The notes under the pieces were generated by a model. The model ran no database searches. It worked only from the letters and a program-made list of their open reading frames with translations, and was not told the origin of the DNA. Shown here one piece after another: positions 29,378 through 42,699 of a stretch of 64,000 nucleotides of DNA. Both the position numbers and the translations under genes were made by a program. Numbering within the stretch: position 1 is the first letter of the stretch; each line of letters opens with the position of its first letter. Location of the stretch: assembly GCA_025531455.1 (NCBI GenBank), contig JAMYHL010000074.1, positions 62,001-126,000 of the forward strand, read 5' to 3'. The stretch is from Apiotrichum sp. Y4204 (lineage: Eukaryota; Basidiomycota; Tremellomycetes; Trichosporonales; Trichosporonaceae).

Positions 29378-32300
29378 GGGAGAGAAGCAGAGCCCAGAGT
29401 GGGTGTTGGAGGTGGTGCTACGGTGGTGGTGGATGCGATAGGTGTGGTGGACCGCGCGCTGTTCGCTACGGTGCTCTGCGCGCTCTGCCTGCCAGAGGAT
29501 GGACTGGTTGTGGGCAGATGGAACGGGGGTTCGGGGGTTTGTGTATGTGCAAGTTGAAAGCGTGTACTGTACGCGTGTAAGACAAACGCGCGCAGCTCGC
29601 AGCCCTTAGAGAGCAGTAGCCAACACCACCACAAAGCGATCCAAAGCAGCTCACAGCTGGCAGGCTCTTCTTGTCTTGTCGTCGTCCTCTGTTCCGCTCT
29701 CTTTGTATTTGGGAGCTTCTTTGTTCCTAATGGCCCCCTGTGGCATCGTGTGTATTGCATTGTCTAGTTGTCTCTACAGCAAGTTCTTTTATCGACATGA
29801 CAGCACACACCATACACAAACACACACACTTCTCTCTGCCTCGAGGCAACAAGCCGCGCAAAGGGTCCTGCTGCTGAACCCTATTATCACAAACCCGCGA
29901 CAGGGCCATACACTCCGTACACTCCGAGAGGGGCGTAAAACGCGCCGTGGCTGTAGGCTGCAGGTTGAGGCTGAGAGGCGCTGGGTGCTTGTGGGATGGG
30001 AGAGGAGAGGAGATGCATCGGTATCACAGTAGAACTGCACAAGAGAGAGAGGGAGAGAGATAGAAAACGTGTCAGACCTAGGAGAGTGACGATACAGAGA
30101 GTGTACAGGATGTGAGATAAACACAGATGCGATGTGCCCTATCTTGCACCGCGTCGTGTGTCGAGATGGGGGGAGGATGTTTCGGGCTGCTTGGCAGTCG
30201 AAGTCGTTGATAACGAGGAGCGAGCTAGCGATATCGAGCAGCAAACGACCACACGGACGAGATAGAGTTTGGTGGCAGTGGCCAGAAAGGGGGGAGAGAG
30301 AGGGAGATGTGGCACAGCTGCAGAGGGGGTGGCACAGTTCTTGTCTGTCGCAGGGTGGTTCACATCGTCCTAATCAGCTAGCAGTATAGCAGTCGCACTT
30401 TTCTATTCCTCTGATCTCACTGATTACAAAAACAGAGGAGCCGGGCAAAAAAGGGTTCTGAGACCTGGCCCAGTTGATCCAGGGACGCAAAAAGGGGCTG
30501 TCCCAAGATCCCGAAGAAGAAATCCATACGGCAAGGGCAAGCGGGGGGGAGGGAAGGGAGAAAATAAATAAAAACGAAAAAGGGGAGGTGCTCGAGGAGA
30601 GGTGCCTGGCGCGCTGGCGCTCGGCAGGAGAGCCCAGGGCCCAAGGGATATGGATAAACGCATCGGCAGAGAGAAGGCAAAAGGTCAAAAGGGGCGACCA
30701 GGACCCATGTAATATAAAAATGAAAATCTGTAAATCTGTAAATCGCGACCATCCATGACCATCAATTACTTCTTTTCTTACGCCGATCCCACCACAGAAG
30801 CATGCAAACACAATTAGCCTACTTTGTAGACCCTTGTGGTCCGTGGTCTAGCGTAGAGACTAGGAGAGACTACACAAAAGTCTAGAACCACAAGAAGCGA
30901 GGTGGGAGGAAGGAAGAAGCGGGGGTTGAAGGGCGGTATTGAGAACAAACAACATGACCACAGTGCGATTAGTTGTATCCAAATCAGTGATCGCGATTCT
31001 CTTGCACACCCCCTTGCTCTGTTGTATGTGTTCTTTTACCACCCGCTTCGAGAATTCGAAGCGCACAGCTCGGAGGTATCGTAAGCGTCGTACCGTAATC
31101 ATAGATGCACGTCGCAGAATCGCAGAACACGACGAGGTACACCGAAGGTGGGTGAAGGTGGGTGGAGTATGTAATGCTGCTGCAACCACACGAATGACTA
31201 CAGCCAATCCCCAGCAGCCAGAGATGTAGAGACCTGGCATCACAGCAGTCGCGCCCCGCCCACTACTACTCGAGACGAAAAGGGAAAGCGCAAAAACGGG
31301 GGTTAGCAACATCCAGACGTTGACACACTACTGCTACTACTGGCTCGGAGGAGTAATCCGACGACCAAATTGGGGTCTTGAACAGTGACCCGCATGGAAA
31401 GTGAGTGTCCAGGAGATGGGATGGTCCAGGACGCCAGGATACATTATACCTGAGCCGACGGTCGAGGATCCCAGATCCCAGACTCGGCGCTCCTCACGGT
31501 CTCGTACCGTCTCGTCCTGGTCGTTGGTGACAGGAACCACTAATGAAAGAGGAACGCTCCGCCACGCCGCGAGCGCGAGCGCGAGGGGCCCGCCGGCAAG
31601 GGCATCAGGCAGTCGAGACCCGGCGCTGGACTGCGTGGCGCTCTTCGTGTCATCCTGTGCGATCCTGCTTTCATGCTTTCATGCGGTAGCGCGGTAAGTT
31701 GTGCCGGTCGCACCACTTGCCACTCGGCCACTTTCTCGCGCTGCACGTTTCGGATCGTGATCGTGTCTCGGCTCGGGTGCTGTTCGGTGCTCTGGATGGC
31801 TCGAGATTGACGCTGCATGCCTCGCTTCCAGATGACCGGATAAGTTCTCATGAGCTTTTTGCGATCCACATCTGCATTGATGACCTCATGATCTCGAGGC
31901 GCCAGCAGTTATTTCTCAGAACATCAGAACAGAGGTCATCTCTGTACCTCTATGATTTTGCATACCGTCTCCAGTGGACGGTGGATATTACCCTGCTCCA
32001 GCGTTCCGAACACTGCGCGGCCGACAGAGGCCATTGGCCCGATGCTGGAACTCTTGTTCTTTGCGTTGATCGGCGACAATGCCGACCAAAACACAGGACA
32101 ATAGCTGGAGCAGCAGATCGACAGGGAGCACAGGGCTAGGAACTCGGCGAGTATGGTTCACAGGAACCCACGACCCAGTGGCCTGGAAAGCTGCGGTCCG
32201 GGGCAGAAGCTGAAGAGTTGGTTCTGATGTTCTGGTTATCGGCAGCGGCAGGGCTCGGGAATTACGTTTGGCGCTGCCGCTGCCGCTGCCGTTGTCCAGG

Positions 32301-33371
32301 GTTGGGGTGCCGCGAAACGCGAAGCACGGCTAGAAGAGGCAGGCAGCTAGTTCTTGGATATGGTTGCGGTTTGAGTGTGGTTCCAGCACAATGCGAAATG
32401 TTGTATCTCCTAAGAATGCCGCCCGCAGCTCGCTACCACAGGTAGGTACCAGATGACTGCTGGTCGCGACGCGAACGCAACAATGCAGTAGGACATGACC
32501 GTGGGGTCGAGATGTTCTGACCGTTCTGGAACTCGTTTTGACTCTGGAACTTGAGATGGTTCTCACGGCCCCCACATAACGCACTCTCGTCATGGTCGTC
32601 ATCCAAACACCTGGCGGGGCGATAAGCTCTGCTAGCTTTGGATGTCGGGGCGGGCGGTTATGGCATCGGGGCTATCGCGGGCATCAGACTCTGTTATGCT
32701 GTTACACTCTGGATGGTTTCCAGGGGGTCGAGTGAAGAGTGATATGCTTCATTCCGTTGAAAGCAGCTGCCATAATGACGAGTATTAAAACCCCGAGAGA
32801 CTCAATTAGCGACACGTGATCGTTCTTCTCAGCCCATTACATAATGAATTGGAATGAACAGTGACGCTCCATTTTGATCGCGATCGAGCACTGCGCCCTC
32901 CAAATGACCTCGGACGACCAGTGTGAGAGAGACCACTTGTTTGCGACGACGAGCAACGAGCAGCAGCCACTTTGGGATAACCACCTCGAAGACATGCATC
33001 ATTAAAACATCGGGCAGCTGCTCAAGTTGGAAAGAGACCCGCAGATATCGACCTGTCAGAGTTGCGCGAAACACAACTGGGAATCAATCCCGACAGCTGT
33101 TGTTTGCTTGCATTTGACACAATCAAAACTCCCACCTCGCCACACATCACACAAGAAGCCGAGAGGATTCGACGGTGACCAACCTAATTCACCTCCACCC
33201 TCCACCCGATCCATCACACCGCGGCCTTCAACCAACACCGCCAACCACTGCATCCCGCACTCGAAGTCAAAACCATTCTTCAGAGTTGAAACAGCGTCGC
33301 GTCTTGACTGCTGACAGCTGCGTGGTATCACGAGTGGAAACAAGATAGGACAGAGAAAACAACCATCTTGC

Positions 33372-33378
33372 TATAAAA
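33372..33378 (+). promoter_or_regulatory. TATA-like box upstream of the BLM10 locus
   Basis: TATAAAA lies in the ATG-free stretch before the BLM10 locus. It is a candidate core promoter, from motif only. Confidence 0.35.
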
Positions 33379-33674
33379 ACAAAAAAATCACCCCGAGAAA
33401 AAATCACCACCGCTTGGCCGCGCGTCGTCCCTCCACTTCCACTGCATTTGCTCCGCATCGCCTCGAGGTGCTCGCACGATTGCGTTATCGTCTCTTGGCT
33501 CCTCCAGTGATCCAGTGACCAGAGCTGTTTCCAGTGTTGAGCGCTGCAGAAAAAGTAGACAAGTGACGAAACGCTGTCAACGGCACTGAAGCTACTCACC
33601 GTTTGTCCACCGGCTCCGATCTCCGTCCACTTTTAATCGCGGACTTTGGCCCCAACTGTGTTCAGGTGCTTGAC

Positions 33675-33697
33675 GCCGCCGCCGCCGCCGCCGCCGC
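33675..33697 (+). repeat. (GCC)n trinucleotide run
   Basis: About eight GCC/CGC units. If translated in the frame leading to a downstream splice it would encode polyalanine, but it may be leader sequence. Confidence 0.6.
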
Positions 33698-33881
33698 ATC
33701 TGCCTTGGCCTGCCTTGGTGCTGAACCCCCATCGAGCCCCCACCGAGACGCGGACGTGAGCGCCAGTGCTCTCGGCTCTTGATCATTTCTCCCCTGTGTG
33801 TGTCTTTAGAGTACGCGCGCCTTGCCCCCCCCCCCTTTGACCCCGACACCTCCACCGCAGCGTACGGTAACCCCATCGCCT

Positions 33882-36800
33882 ATGACGCCAGCAGCGGGCT
33901 CGCTGGCAGAGACATCTCTCCATTCGCGTGAGTACCACCACCACAAATACCACTACTACCCCGCACTGGTGCACACTGCTGTGCCAACCCCCACCACCAC
34001 CAATCCCACCCCATTTACCCATCCATATCACCTCTTCGGTGCTCCCCCATCTACCGCATCCATCCCCGCCATCCCCTCTGTCGGTTTGCACACACCGCAC
34101 CGAGGCAGATTGCAGATGGCATCGTGTGGCAGGCGCTCACTCCCCACAGCCGTACCAAACACCCCAACCCCACACACCACCACAACACCCCATTCCAGGC
34201 ATTCCACCCATCACTCTACCTCCCTATCCCCATCCACTGCCGCCGTCGCCCCCCTCCCCGCGCGCGGAAAGACCGTCTCACATCCATCCTTTGGTCACGA
34301 GGCTTCTGTAGAGTCGGGCGCCTGGGCCGAAGACGAGTACGACGACGACGACGACTTTGAGGACGTCGAATACGACGTTGCTTCAGACGACGATTACAAC
34401 TTTGGTGAGTATGACTGTCCTTTTGGCTGATGCTCGCCGGGCGCCCGGAGAAGCGGTGGACATGTCCTCATGACATCCCCCCGTCAATGTTGCTTCCTTG
34501 CCTGTCTGTGTTGGGGCCGCTCGGTGTCCCTCATGCCCTCATGAATCGCGGCTTCTGCTTCTCTGATCGACACGGGCGCCAGATTCACCCCTTCATTACC
34601 AGCCACACATTGTCCCCTCGATGAAGTCCGGGCCTGCCTTATTGCCGACGACGCGCACACCTTCGCGTCGCTGCAGACCGCGCATCGTTGTTGGCCACTT
34701 TGACGTTGCTTCTCACAGTCTATCATCCTCGCATAACCGAAACTGACACCACAGACGAGCACTACACTGAAGAACTCGGCATCATGTGGCCCTCTGCGGT
34801 AGAGAACGCGCTCACCCGGCCGCAGGAGCGCACCACAGATGGTGCCCCAGCTCCCATCATTGCTGTAAGTCTGATAGTACCGCTTCGGCCTTGTCTCATA
34901 CTTCGCACGCGCTTACTCCCCCTCCTTTCCCACTGCGACTCGCTCTCCCCACTTCCAAAACCTCGCGCCTCTCATCACCCGCTTCTCTATATCAACGAGC
35001 TCGCTTTGTCTCTCACTCCCCTTTCTCTTCCTCACCCCCTCCCCCACCCACATCCACCATGCCCTACTTCAAATCTCCCAAACACCCATCGACACACACG
35101 CCCTCTGGTGTCTCGACGTCTCAATACCCTCGTCCTCCTAAATCCCACTACCGCTCCGTTATCCGTGCTCTCCAACGGCGAACGTTATGCTGGCCATCCC
35201 CCGTTCCCGATGAGCAGGCTGATGACGACCGTCGATCATGCCTAGGCTTGCCACTCTCCCTGCCGTACGAGGTCGAGTCGCTCGCAGACATGGACGCTCG
35301 TCTCGAGCTCATCCTCTGCCGCCTCACCGAGTGTGTCAAGGCACACGAGTGGTACACCGCCTTTAACACCTGGAACTCGGCGCTGAATATGTGAGTTTCT
35401 GGTGGCAAAGGGGTGCTTTTTTGAGGTCCCCGACGGTCATGACTGCGACACTGACGCGTCCAGCTGGATCACCATGGGGTATCCAATGAAGAAGGAGATC
35501 AAAATTCGTCTCATCTTCCTGTACTATGAAATTATCTGTGAGTACGCGTCTGTCATCATAGGTGATGGCCGTCTCCAGACGCTGACGACTCCCAGTCATT
35601 CCCGGGCTGAGCACATCATTTATCGAGGACAGGGCCACCGACCTCATGGCCTTGCTGAGGTGCGTATATCAAGAACTGAGGTGGTAGCCGTCGGTCATAA
35701 ACTCACTCCCAGCGACCGCGCATTGAGCATCCAGGACATCCGCATCCCGTGGCGGCCGCTGTATGATGCCCTTTACAATGAGCTCTTCCCCCACCCCACA
35801 AAGCTCGCACGGCACACCATCAACCTCGCCCCAACATACCTCAACATTGCAGAGACGGCACAGCGCTTCTTCCATCCGGAAGAGGTGGACGAGATGCTTG
35901 ACGTCATCCTGCCCCAGTTTGACCCAAGCATGGACTCCATCCTTGCCACCTTGTTGTTCCTTGTGCATTTCCTGCCCATCAACGCGTGCACCAAGTGGCT
36001 TCCTCTCGGTAGGTGATCAAAGCGTTTTATCGCTGACCACAGTTTTCCGTATGTGGGTAGGCCTCCACAGTGGCCTTTGGGACGATCAGGCGTCAGATCT
36101 TCTCGGCCAGTTGGCGATCGCGCATATTGAGCCTTCTCGCTCTGATCCGAGCATCCTTGGGGCCATTCCCCGTGGAAGGATCAATACGCCCGAAGAAGAG
36201 GAGAAGAGCCCCGCCAGGAAGCTTGCCGAACGTGCACACCTTCGCCGCATACTGGACTATGAGGGCAAGGTCATTGAGGATTCCGACAAGCTCACGTACT
36301 GGCCAGACCCGTCGCTGTTGCCTCCAGAAGAGGAACGCGGTGACCCCAACTGGGCGGGTATCCGCAAGGAGATTGGTATCTTCACCGAGGCCGAGTTTGA
36401 GTTTGTCATGTCCAAGTGTCTGCGCTCGCTCAACGTGCCTGTTGGTGGCGCGGCGACCTCGACGCACAGCCTGTCGATCACCGCGGCGGATGCCCGTACC
36501 AGCAAGAAGATCCTGGACGCAAAGAAGCCCATTGACCGCACGCAAAGCCTTGCCGAGGTGATCGTCTACAGTATGGCAGAAGATGCTGCTCCGCTGCCGT
36601 TTGGCGTCACCGCTGCGCCCACACGTGCTGCCACCCCCGGACCGGGATTCTCATCCAACCACGCCAGCAACAACGACCCTGTTGCGCGTCTGCGCAACGG
36701 CGGTAGTGGTGTGTCCGAAATGACCCGCACAGGCAGTTCCGACTCGCTCGCTGCCGCTGGTGAACGCATTGAGCGCAGCAGGAAGTATGTCGCCGGCTCC

Positions 36801-39800
36801 AAGGCGCTTGACCACCTCGCGGCTCTTATCACCAGTTGCGAGACGTTCTTCCACCCCAGCAATGCTGGGCCATGGTCCATGTTCTTGACTACTTTCCTCT
36901 CCCACCTCACCTCCAACTTCTTGCAGCGTTGGAAGCATGAGGAGGAGCCGAACTGCAAGACGCCGATGGAGTGGCGCCTTACACCGGAGATCAAGCGCTC
37001 GTTTGTGCTCTGCCTCCGTCCTGTCGCCCTCACGGCCATGTTCAACAAGGACCGCGAGTCGGCTCAGCCGGCGATCACGACACTGCGTCGTCTTGCCATC
37101 CTCGAGCCTGACCTCATCATGCCCGCCATCATGGAACGCGCCGTGCCTTCCCTCCAGGGTCTGGAGGAGACGCAGCGTACCGCGTCAGTCACCTACGCCC
37201 TTGCGGCCGTTGCTGCGCCGCTAACTGGCCGCACCGTGTGGCGCTACGGCGGCATGTACATTGCCGATCTCCTCACGCTTCTGCTTCCCGGTATTGACCT
37301 TAACGACCCCAGCAAGACAGGTCTGTCATGTGTGGCCATCTGCAACATCATCGACCACATCCGCATGGCAGATATTTCTGAGGTGGACGAGGCCACTGCC
37401 CAGAAGGTGAAGCCTGGACCGCGTACCATTCGCACCGCTCCTCGTCCCGTTGTCGAGGACGACCCCAATGATCCCATTGGGCAAGAATTCGAGGACCTGG
37501 ACGCGCAGGAGGTTGAAGGTCGTCTTCGCATGTCCACCGGCACTTTCCGCGACTGGGTGCCCGAGTTCCTCGGCCGTGTGCTGCTTCTATTCGCCAACCT
37601 CCCCGAGGAGGGCGGCAAGACAGGCCGCGCGGGTGGCAAGACCGAGATGCTCACCCTCCAGAGTGTGCTCCACACCTGTGGAGCGATCTTCGCCACTCTT
37701 GATGACAAGCTATTCGATGCGGCCCTCGAGCAGATTGTCGAGTATGCCACGACGACCACGCGGTCCAACGCGGTCGACGCCGTCGGTGAACTGGTCAAGA
37801 ACCTCGCCGCCGTGAACGCACCCAAGGTGTTTAACAGGCTGTTCCCCATCTGTCGCCAGCGTATCCTGAGCGAGCTCCGCTCCGGCGCGTCGTCTATCCG
37901 CACAACCACGACTTCGATCCAGCGTCCGTCAGACGCCCCTCTTCACTGGTGGCTGTCCATCCTTTACGGCCTTCTCGTCCCCGGCCGCCTCAACCTTCCA
38001 ACCCACCGCGTCGAGTACATGGACCTCCTCAAGAATATGCTGCAGCACACGTACTCCGAACGAGGCTGGGCATGGACAGGCAAGATCGTGGAGAAGACGC
38101 TCAGCGTCCTCACTGCGCTGTACCTCGAGGAGATGCACATGCTCAACAAGGCCGACCGCGAGAGCGAGGGTATGTTATTACTCTAAGGGTGTCTACTGAC
38201 AGCAGACTTTAAGCTTAATCACACGATGTACTGGGGCAAAACGTACCGCGGCACTGAAGCACACCCGCAGTGGAAGTTGCCCACGGACGCAGACGTCGGT
38301 ATGGCTCTAGAGGTGGTCGACCTTGCCAACGAGGCAGTCACCACTCTCGAGGGCCTCTTGGAAACTCGCACGACCGACCTCGTATGGGTCAATGACTTCT
38401 GCCGTGCCATGAACCTCGTGTACGAGGTGCTGGTGGGCTCGTACTCGCTCGTTGCAGAGTACAGGGAGAATAAGAAGGGCGGTGTTCTCGCGCCGACTCA
38501 CCTTCCCGATGAGGTTTGGGATTTCCTGCCCCCATACAAGGCCGGCTTCGTCCTCACTGACCCTGCGGATCCCCGCTACCAGAAGGTCATGCAGTTCCGC
38601 GAGCGCAGCGGGAACATGCTCAACCACGCAGCTACCATCCTCCGCACTGCTGGTGATTCCGACTCTTCGGTCGATGCCGTCAAGCTTCTCGTCGCAACCA
38701 TGGGATCATGGTTGACCTCGTATGGTATGCGCTCCAAGAAGTACCAGAATGCGTCGGCGGCATTCGAGGCTCTCCAGATCAGCAAGCGTGCGTGGGAGAG
38801 CCAGCGCAAGCACCACCGCACCGTCTTCCTCGCTGCAGTAAGCGTGCACCACAACAACCGTCTCATGACGGCAAGCTACTACCGCACGCGGTCAGAGCTC
38901 GACGACAAGCTCATCAAGAGCATGCTTGAATTCTGTCTCTCACCATTCTTGCGTATCCGTCGTCGTGCTCAGACCCAGCTCGACTCGATTGCAAAGACGT
39001 ACCGCGGCACCTGGGTTCTCTGCTTCCCGACCCTGTTCGACGCGCTGCAGCCGGGTACGGACCCAGACCGCATGAAGGGTGCGCTGTATGTTTTGCGCTA
39101 CAATGTTGTCGGCCTTGCGCGCATGTCGCGCGACTGGAACGGCCTGGTGGAGCTCGTGCGCAGCCTCCTCAATGCACACCATCAGAACAAGGCGTCAATT
39201 CAGACGCTCGTGACCAAGGCGATCGATGAACTCCTTGGCAAGATGCGCGAGCCTGTCACCTTCCGCCTCACTGTGCGCAGCGAGGCGACCCAACAGTGTG
39301 CGGATGACCTCATCAAGGAGCTCACCTTGTACAAGCCTGAACAGGGCCTCATTCAGCGCATTTCCGCTGCCGAGGACGCGCGCCTTGCTCACCAGAACAA
39401 GGAGTACGACCTCCTTCTCGACACCGTCATAGCCAAGGCTGCCGACACGTCCCTCAACTGGCGCTACCATCAGGCTGCCGGTCGCTTCCTATACTCTGCC
39501 ACTCGTCGCGACCGTCCCACCGACCCTCGCCTGTTGCAGTTTTTCCTTTCGAACGTCAGCAATGCCCACCCGCGTATACGTGACTATGGCAGTGCGGGCC
39601 TCACTCGCATGCTCTTCCAGGCCTCTCTGCGTTCGTTCTCCCAGGGCTCGCCTGAGCGCCTGTTCCTCCAGGAGCCGTTCGACCCCTTCACAAGCACACT
39701 CGACCTTACCAAGCAGAAGTTCCCCGAGTTCACAGAGAAGTACTTGGCTGCCTTTGGTGAAGAGCCCGGCCCCGATTCGGTGCTCCAGGACCGCCTTGAC

Positions 39801-41732
39801 ACGGGATGGCTCTGCTGGGGCCGCAAGATGGAAGTGTCGCGCTTCTCCGGCTGGGACGAGCAGATATTCCACCTCGAGCCGGCTTGTGAACCCGCCATTG
39901 CTGCTGTGATCACGGCTGTCAATGACCCCCAATGGTGGAAGAAGCTTGCCGATTTCTGGTCCCAGGAGGAGACTCGCAACTACCCGTCGGCGAACCACAT
40001 AGATCTCATTCTTGCGCTGTGCCAGGTCGTCGGTCGCCCCATTCTGGACCAGATCCGCCCGCTTGTCATGGGTCTCCTCGCTGACATGGAGGAGAAGAAG
40101 GTGTACGACCGCCACGTTACCCGCTGTGTGTGGGAGTTCATCGGTGGTCTTCTCCGTGGCTCGTGGGAGTGGCCAGGCAAGGACCGCCAGGACTTCTGGG
40201 ACTGGTTCACGCCGCTCCTTCCCGAGCTCTTCCGCAACATCCGCCAGGACACCACAAAGTGTTGGGACATCACGATTGAGTATGTCCTGCATGAGCAGGA
40301 TCCGCGCCGCTTCAAGCCGCTTGTCGACTTCATGCTCAACACGGCACTGGCGGCCGACTTCCAGAGCGGCTCGGCATTCGACCTCAACCGCCGTGTGCAG
40401 CTCGTGCGCAGCGTGCTGCGCTGCTTCCGCTGGCGCTTCACGTCGCGCTCGCGCGAGTTTGAGGAGTGGTGCTTCAGGGCCTTTGACTGCCCGTACGCAG
40501 AGGTGCGCGGTGCTATGGGATCTGTCCTCAACGGCATAGACCAGCTGCATTGGAACGCTTCGTATCCTTCAGCAAGTGCGCTTGTCGACGACATTGCGAA
40601 CGATCCCGAAAACCGCGCGGACATTATGCGCCTCCGCCAGACCCCGTTCAAGGCGCGGCTGTTGGATATTGTTGAGCAGCTCAAGGTGCTCCGCAAGGAC
40701 CGTCCTCATGGCCCAACGGCCATGATGTCGCCTCACGACACAACTGCTGTTACTAGTGAGTACTGATAACCGGTCGAAGCTGACCCCTAGTGATGCACTG
40801 GCTCTCGGTAGAGCTGTCGGACGTGCACGCCGTCGCCACATTCCCGTCTCTGATCCCCATCTTGTGAGTTACAAACAATTACTCTCTCTAACTCTCAGGC
40901 CCGAGATCTTTGAGCTGCGCGAGATGAACGACAACCCCGAGATGCAGGCGATTGCCGGCCGCCTTCTCGCGTGGATCACGTCCATCACTCCCGCGTTCGA
41001 GCTTGTCGAGCCGCTCATGATGCAGCTCGTCTCGATCCTCCAGAACTCGACATCGTGGCGCACAAAGATGCACTCGATGCCGGTGCTCAGTCTCACCTAC
41101 TTCCGCAACCTTTCGCTCCTGTCTGAGCCGTGCAAGGCGAAGTGTCTCGATGTCATTTCGTCCTGTCTCAAGGACCCGAACCAAGAGGTTCGCGAGATGG
41201 CGTCAATGTGAGTGAACGTGAAGGTCGTCTTATTGACGGCAGGACGCTCGGAAGCTTCCTGCGTTGTTCGCAGCGCCCGATGGTCATCGTCCTCAAGGAC
41301 CGCTTCACCCGTGACATTAACAAGGTCCGCAAGCTTCCGCGCCGCATGCTTCCCTCTGGCGCTCTCAACCCCGAGTACCAGACACAGCTTGTCGAGCTCC
41401 ACGCCGCCGTCTTGGGCCTTGTTGCAATGTAAGCGCTAGCTGACTCCGATGCATGAGCGCTAACCCCCAGTGTCGAGGCGTTCCCGTACACGGTGCCCAA
41501 GTTTATTCCGCCTCTCCTGGCAGACACGCTCGCACCGCGCGTCAGCGAGCCAATGCCGATTTCGGCAACCATTCGCGCCTGCATTGCGTCTTTCAAGCGC
41601 ACGCACGAGCGGTACCAGGAGCGCATGTCGGAGGACCAGCTATCGGCGATGAACTATGCCCAGGCGGGTAACTCTTACTGTGAGTGAAGGAAAAGTGCAC
41701 CGCGCGATTGATGCTGATGACCAGATGCATAA
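33882..41732 (+). CDS. BLM10: Proteasome activator Blm10/PA200 (5' end uncertain)
   Basis: Blm10/PA200 caps the 20S proteasome and opens its gate. The conserved core starts with LPLSLPYEVESLADMDARLE near 35250 and continues DIRIPWRPLYDALYNELFP, FFHPSNAGPWSMFLTTFLSH, RYGGMYIADLLTLLLPGIDL, a W-G-K-x-Y block at 38230, and GWLCWGRKMEVSRFSGWDEQ. The C-terminal domain has LHAAVLGLVAIVEAFPYTVP and SFKRTHERYQERMSEDQL. The last intron (41680-41724) splices to give the terminal Tyr-Tyr-Ala of Blm10/PA200, which inserts into the proteasome alpha ring. The 5' end is unresolved. The first plus-strand ATG is 33882; an acidic segment (DEYDDDDDFEDVEYD) near 34340 and exon 34755-34864 (EELGIMWPSAVENAL) may be N-terminal exons. 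ATG 35059 in a strong CCACCATG context also opens directly into the conserved core. Confidence 0.9.
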
Positions 41733-42699
41733 GCCACTCCTCGCAGAGTGGACACGACATGCAATAGCATATCAATCTCAAAGACTCATCCAACATCACC
41801 GCCACAATCTCACCTTCCCCTCAAGAGCTTCCAGAATTTGGCCAAAACCACACCAACGCCGTCCTGCATGTGATTAGAAGTGCATCCAAAGTAGAACCAG
41901 TAATTTTACGCATGAACACATTTGCTAGCAGCTACAAAGTATCAATAGAAGAATACAGAGCAGAAATACAGAATGTTACAGCACGATGACACCTCCCAGC
42001 CCACTAAACCCACGCCGCACTTCCGCGCCTCATAGAGCACGCAGGGCACGGCGCCTAAACGGCCGCAAAGACTGCGACCGGCAGCGGGGGGCTAGGGCCG
42101 GCAGGCTCTAAATGTGGTGTATGATAAGATTTCATTCTGCGCTTGCCGAATCACCGAGACCTCACTGAGGGGAGGAGCCGGCACTGTCAAGGAGGCAGCG
42201 GGGAGAGTGGAGAGAAAGGGAGGGAGAGAGGGAGAGAGGGGGAGAGGGGGAGAGGGGGAGGGGGAGGGGTCTGGACCGGACTGTTGAATGCAATGACGCC
42301 TGCATGCGTTCGCTATGCAATGTCAGAATGTTACGATCAGAATAAAAGTGATGGCTCAAGACGGAGGTGATGGTGATGAGATAGACGTCAAGAACGAGAA
42401 CGAGATGCAGAGACGCGCAAGTCAACTTTTTTCTCTCCCGAGCTGTTTGTCTCTCGCTCTCCTCGCACCATTCTTATCCTTTTGTCACGTGACTGATGCC
42501 ATACCGGTATCACCTTCAACCACACGTCATTCATGCCTCAATGCCAAGGGCCCCCAGGACTCTGCCAGTTGCCACCTGCGTGTTTGGTCACGTCACAGCC
42601 ACAAAAGCAAAGAGATCGATAGATCGAGACCCATCGCGACCAAGTCCCAGTTCTGCGTCTCTCCACTCTCATTCACAGAAACTCACAAACTCATACAGC
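41733..42699. other. Intergenic region BLM10/ATG22
   Basis: About 970 bp. A 61-bp uninterrupted purine tract at 42209-42269 stands out. Nothing else was recognised; scattered short ORFs lack domains. Confidence 0.55.
42209..42269 (+). repeat. Purine (GGGAGA) tract
   Basis: An uninterrupted G/A run of about 61 bp made of GGGAGA/GGGGGA units, capable in principle of triplex formation. Confidence 0.75.

Larger units (their letters stand above)
28075..33881. other. Long (~5.8 kb) non-coding divergent region PAK/BLM10
   Basis: No conserved coding region is recognised between the PAK ATG and the first plus-strand ATG of the BLM10 locus. 28080-30370 is purine-rich on the plus strand (so pyrimidine-rich on the PAK strand), with many microsatellites. 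30370-31330 is mixed. 31330-33000 is balanced sequence with only short ORFs. 33000-33880 lacks plus-strand ATGs and includes a (GCC)n run near 33675-33697, a C11 run at 33825-33835 and TATAAAA at 33372-33378. The first 2-3 kb may be an extended leader or regulatory region of PAK. Confidence 0.5.

Noticed and set aside
32218..32445. Cys/Arg-rich ORF (WRCRCRCRCPG)
   Set aside because: It arises from a TGCCGC repeat and has no start context, introns or homologous pattern.
33822..34430. 203-codon ORF taken as a complete N-terminal exon
   Set aside because: It begins at TTG, not ATG, and its first part competes with a better coding frame; only the acidic part from about 34200 looks real.
39489..40550. 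353-codon minus-strand ORF
   Set aside because: Antisense to the conserved BLM10 core; no recognisable domain.
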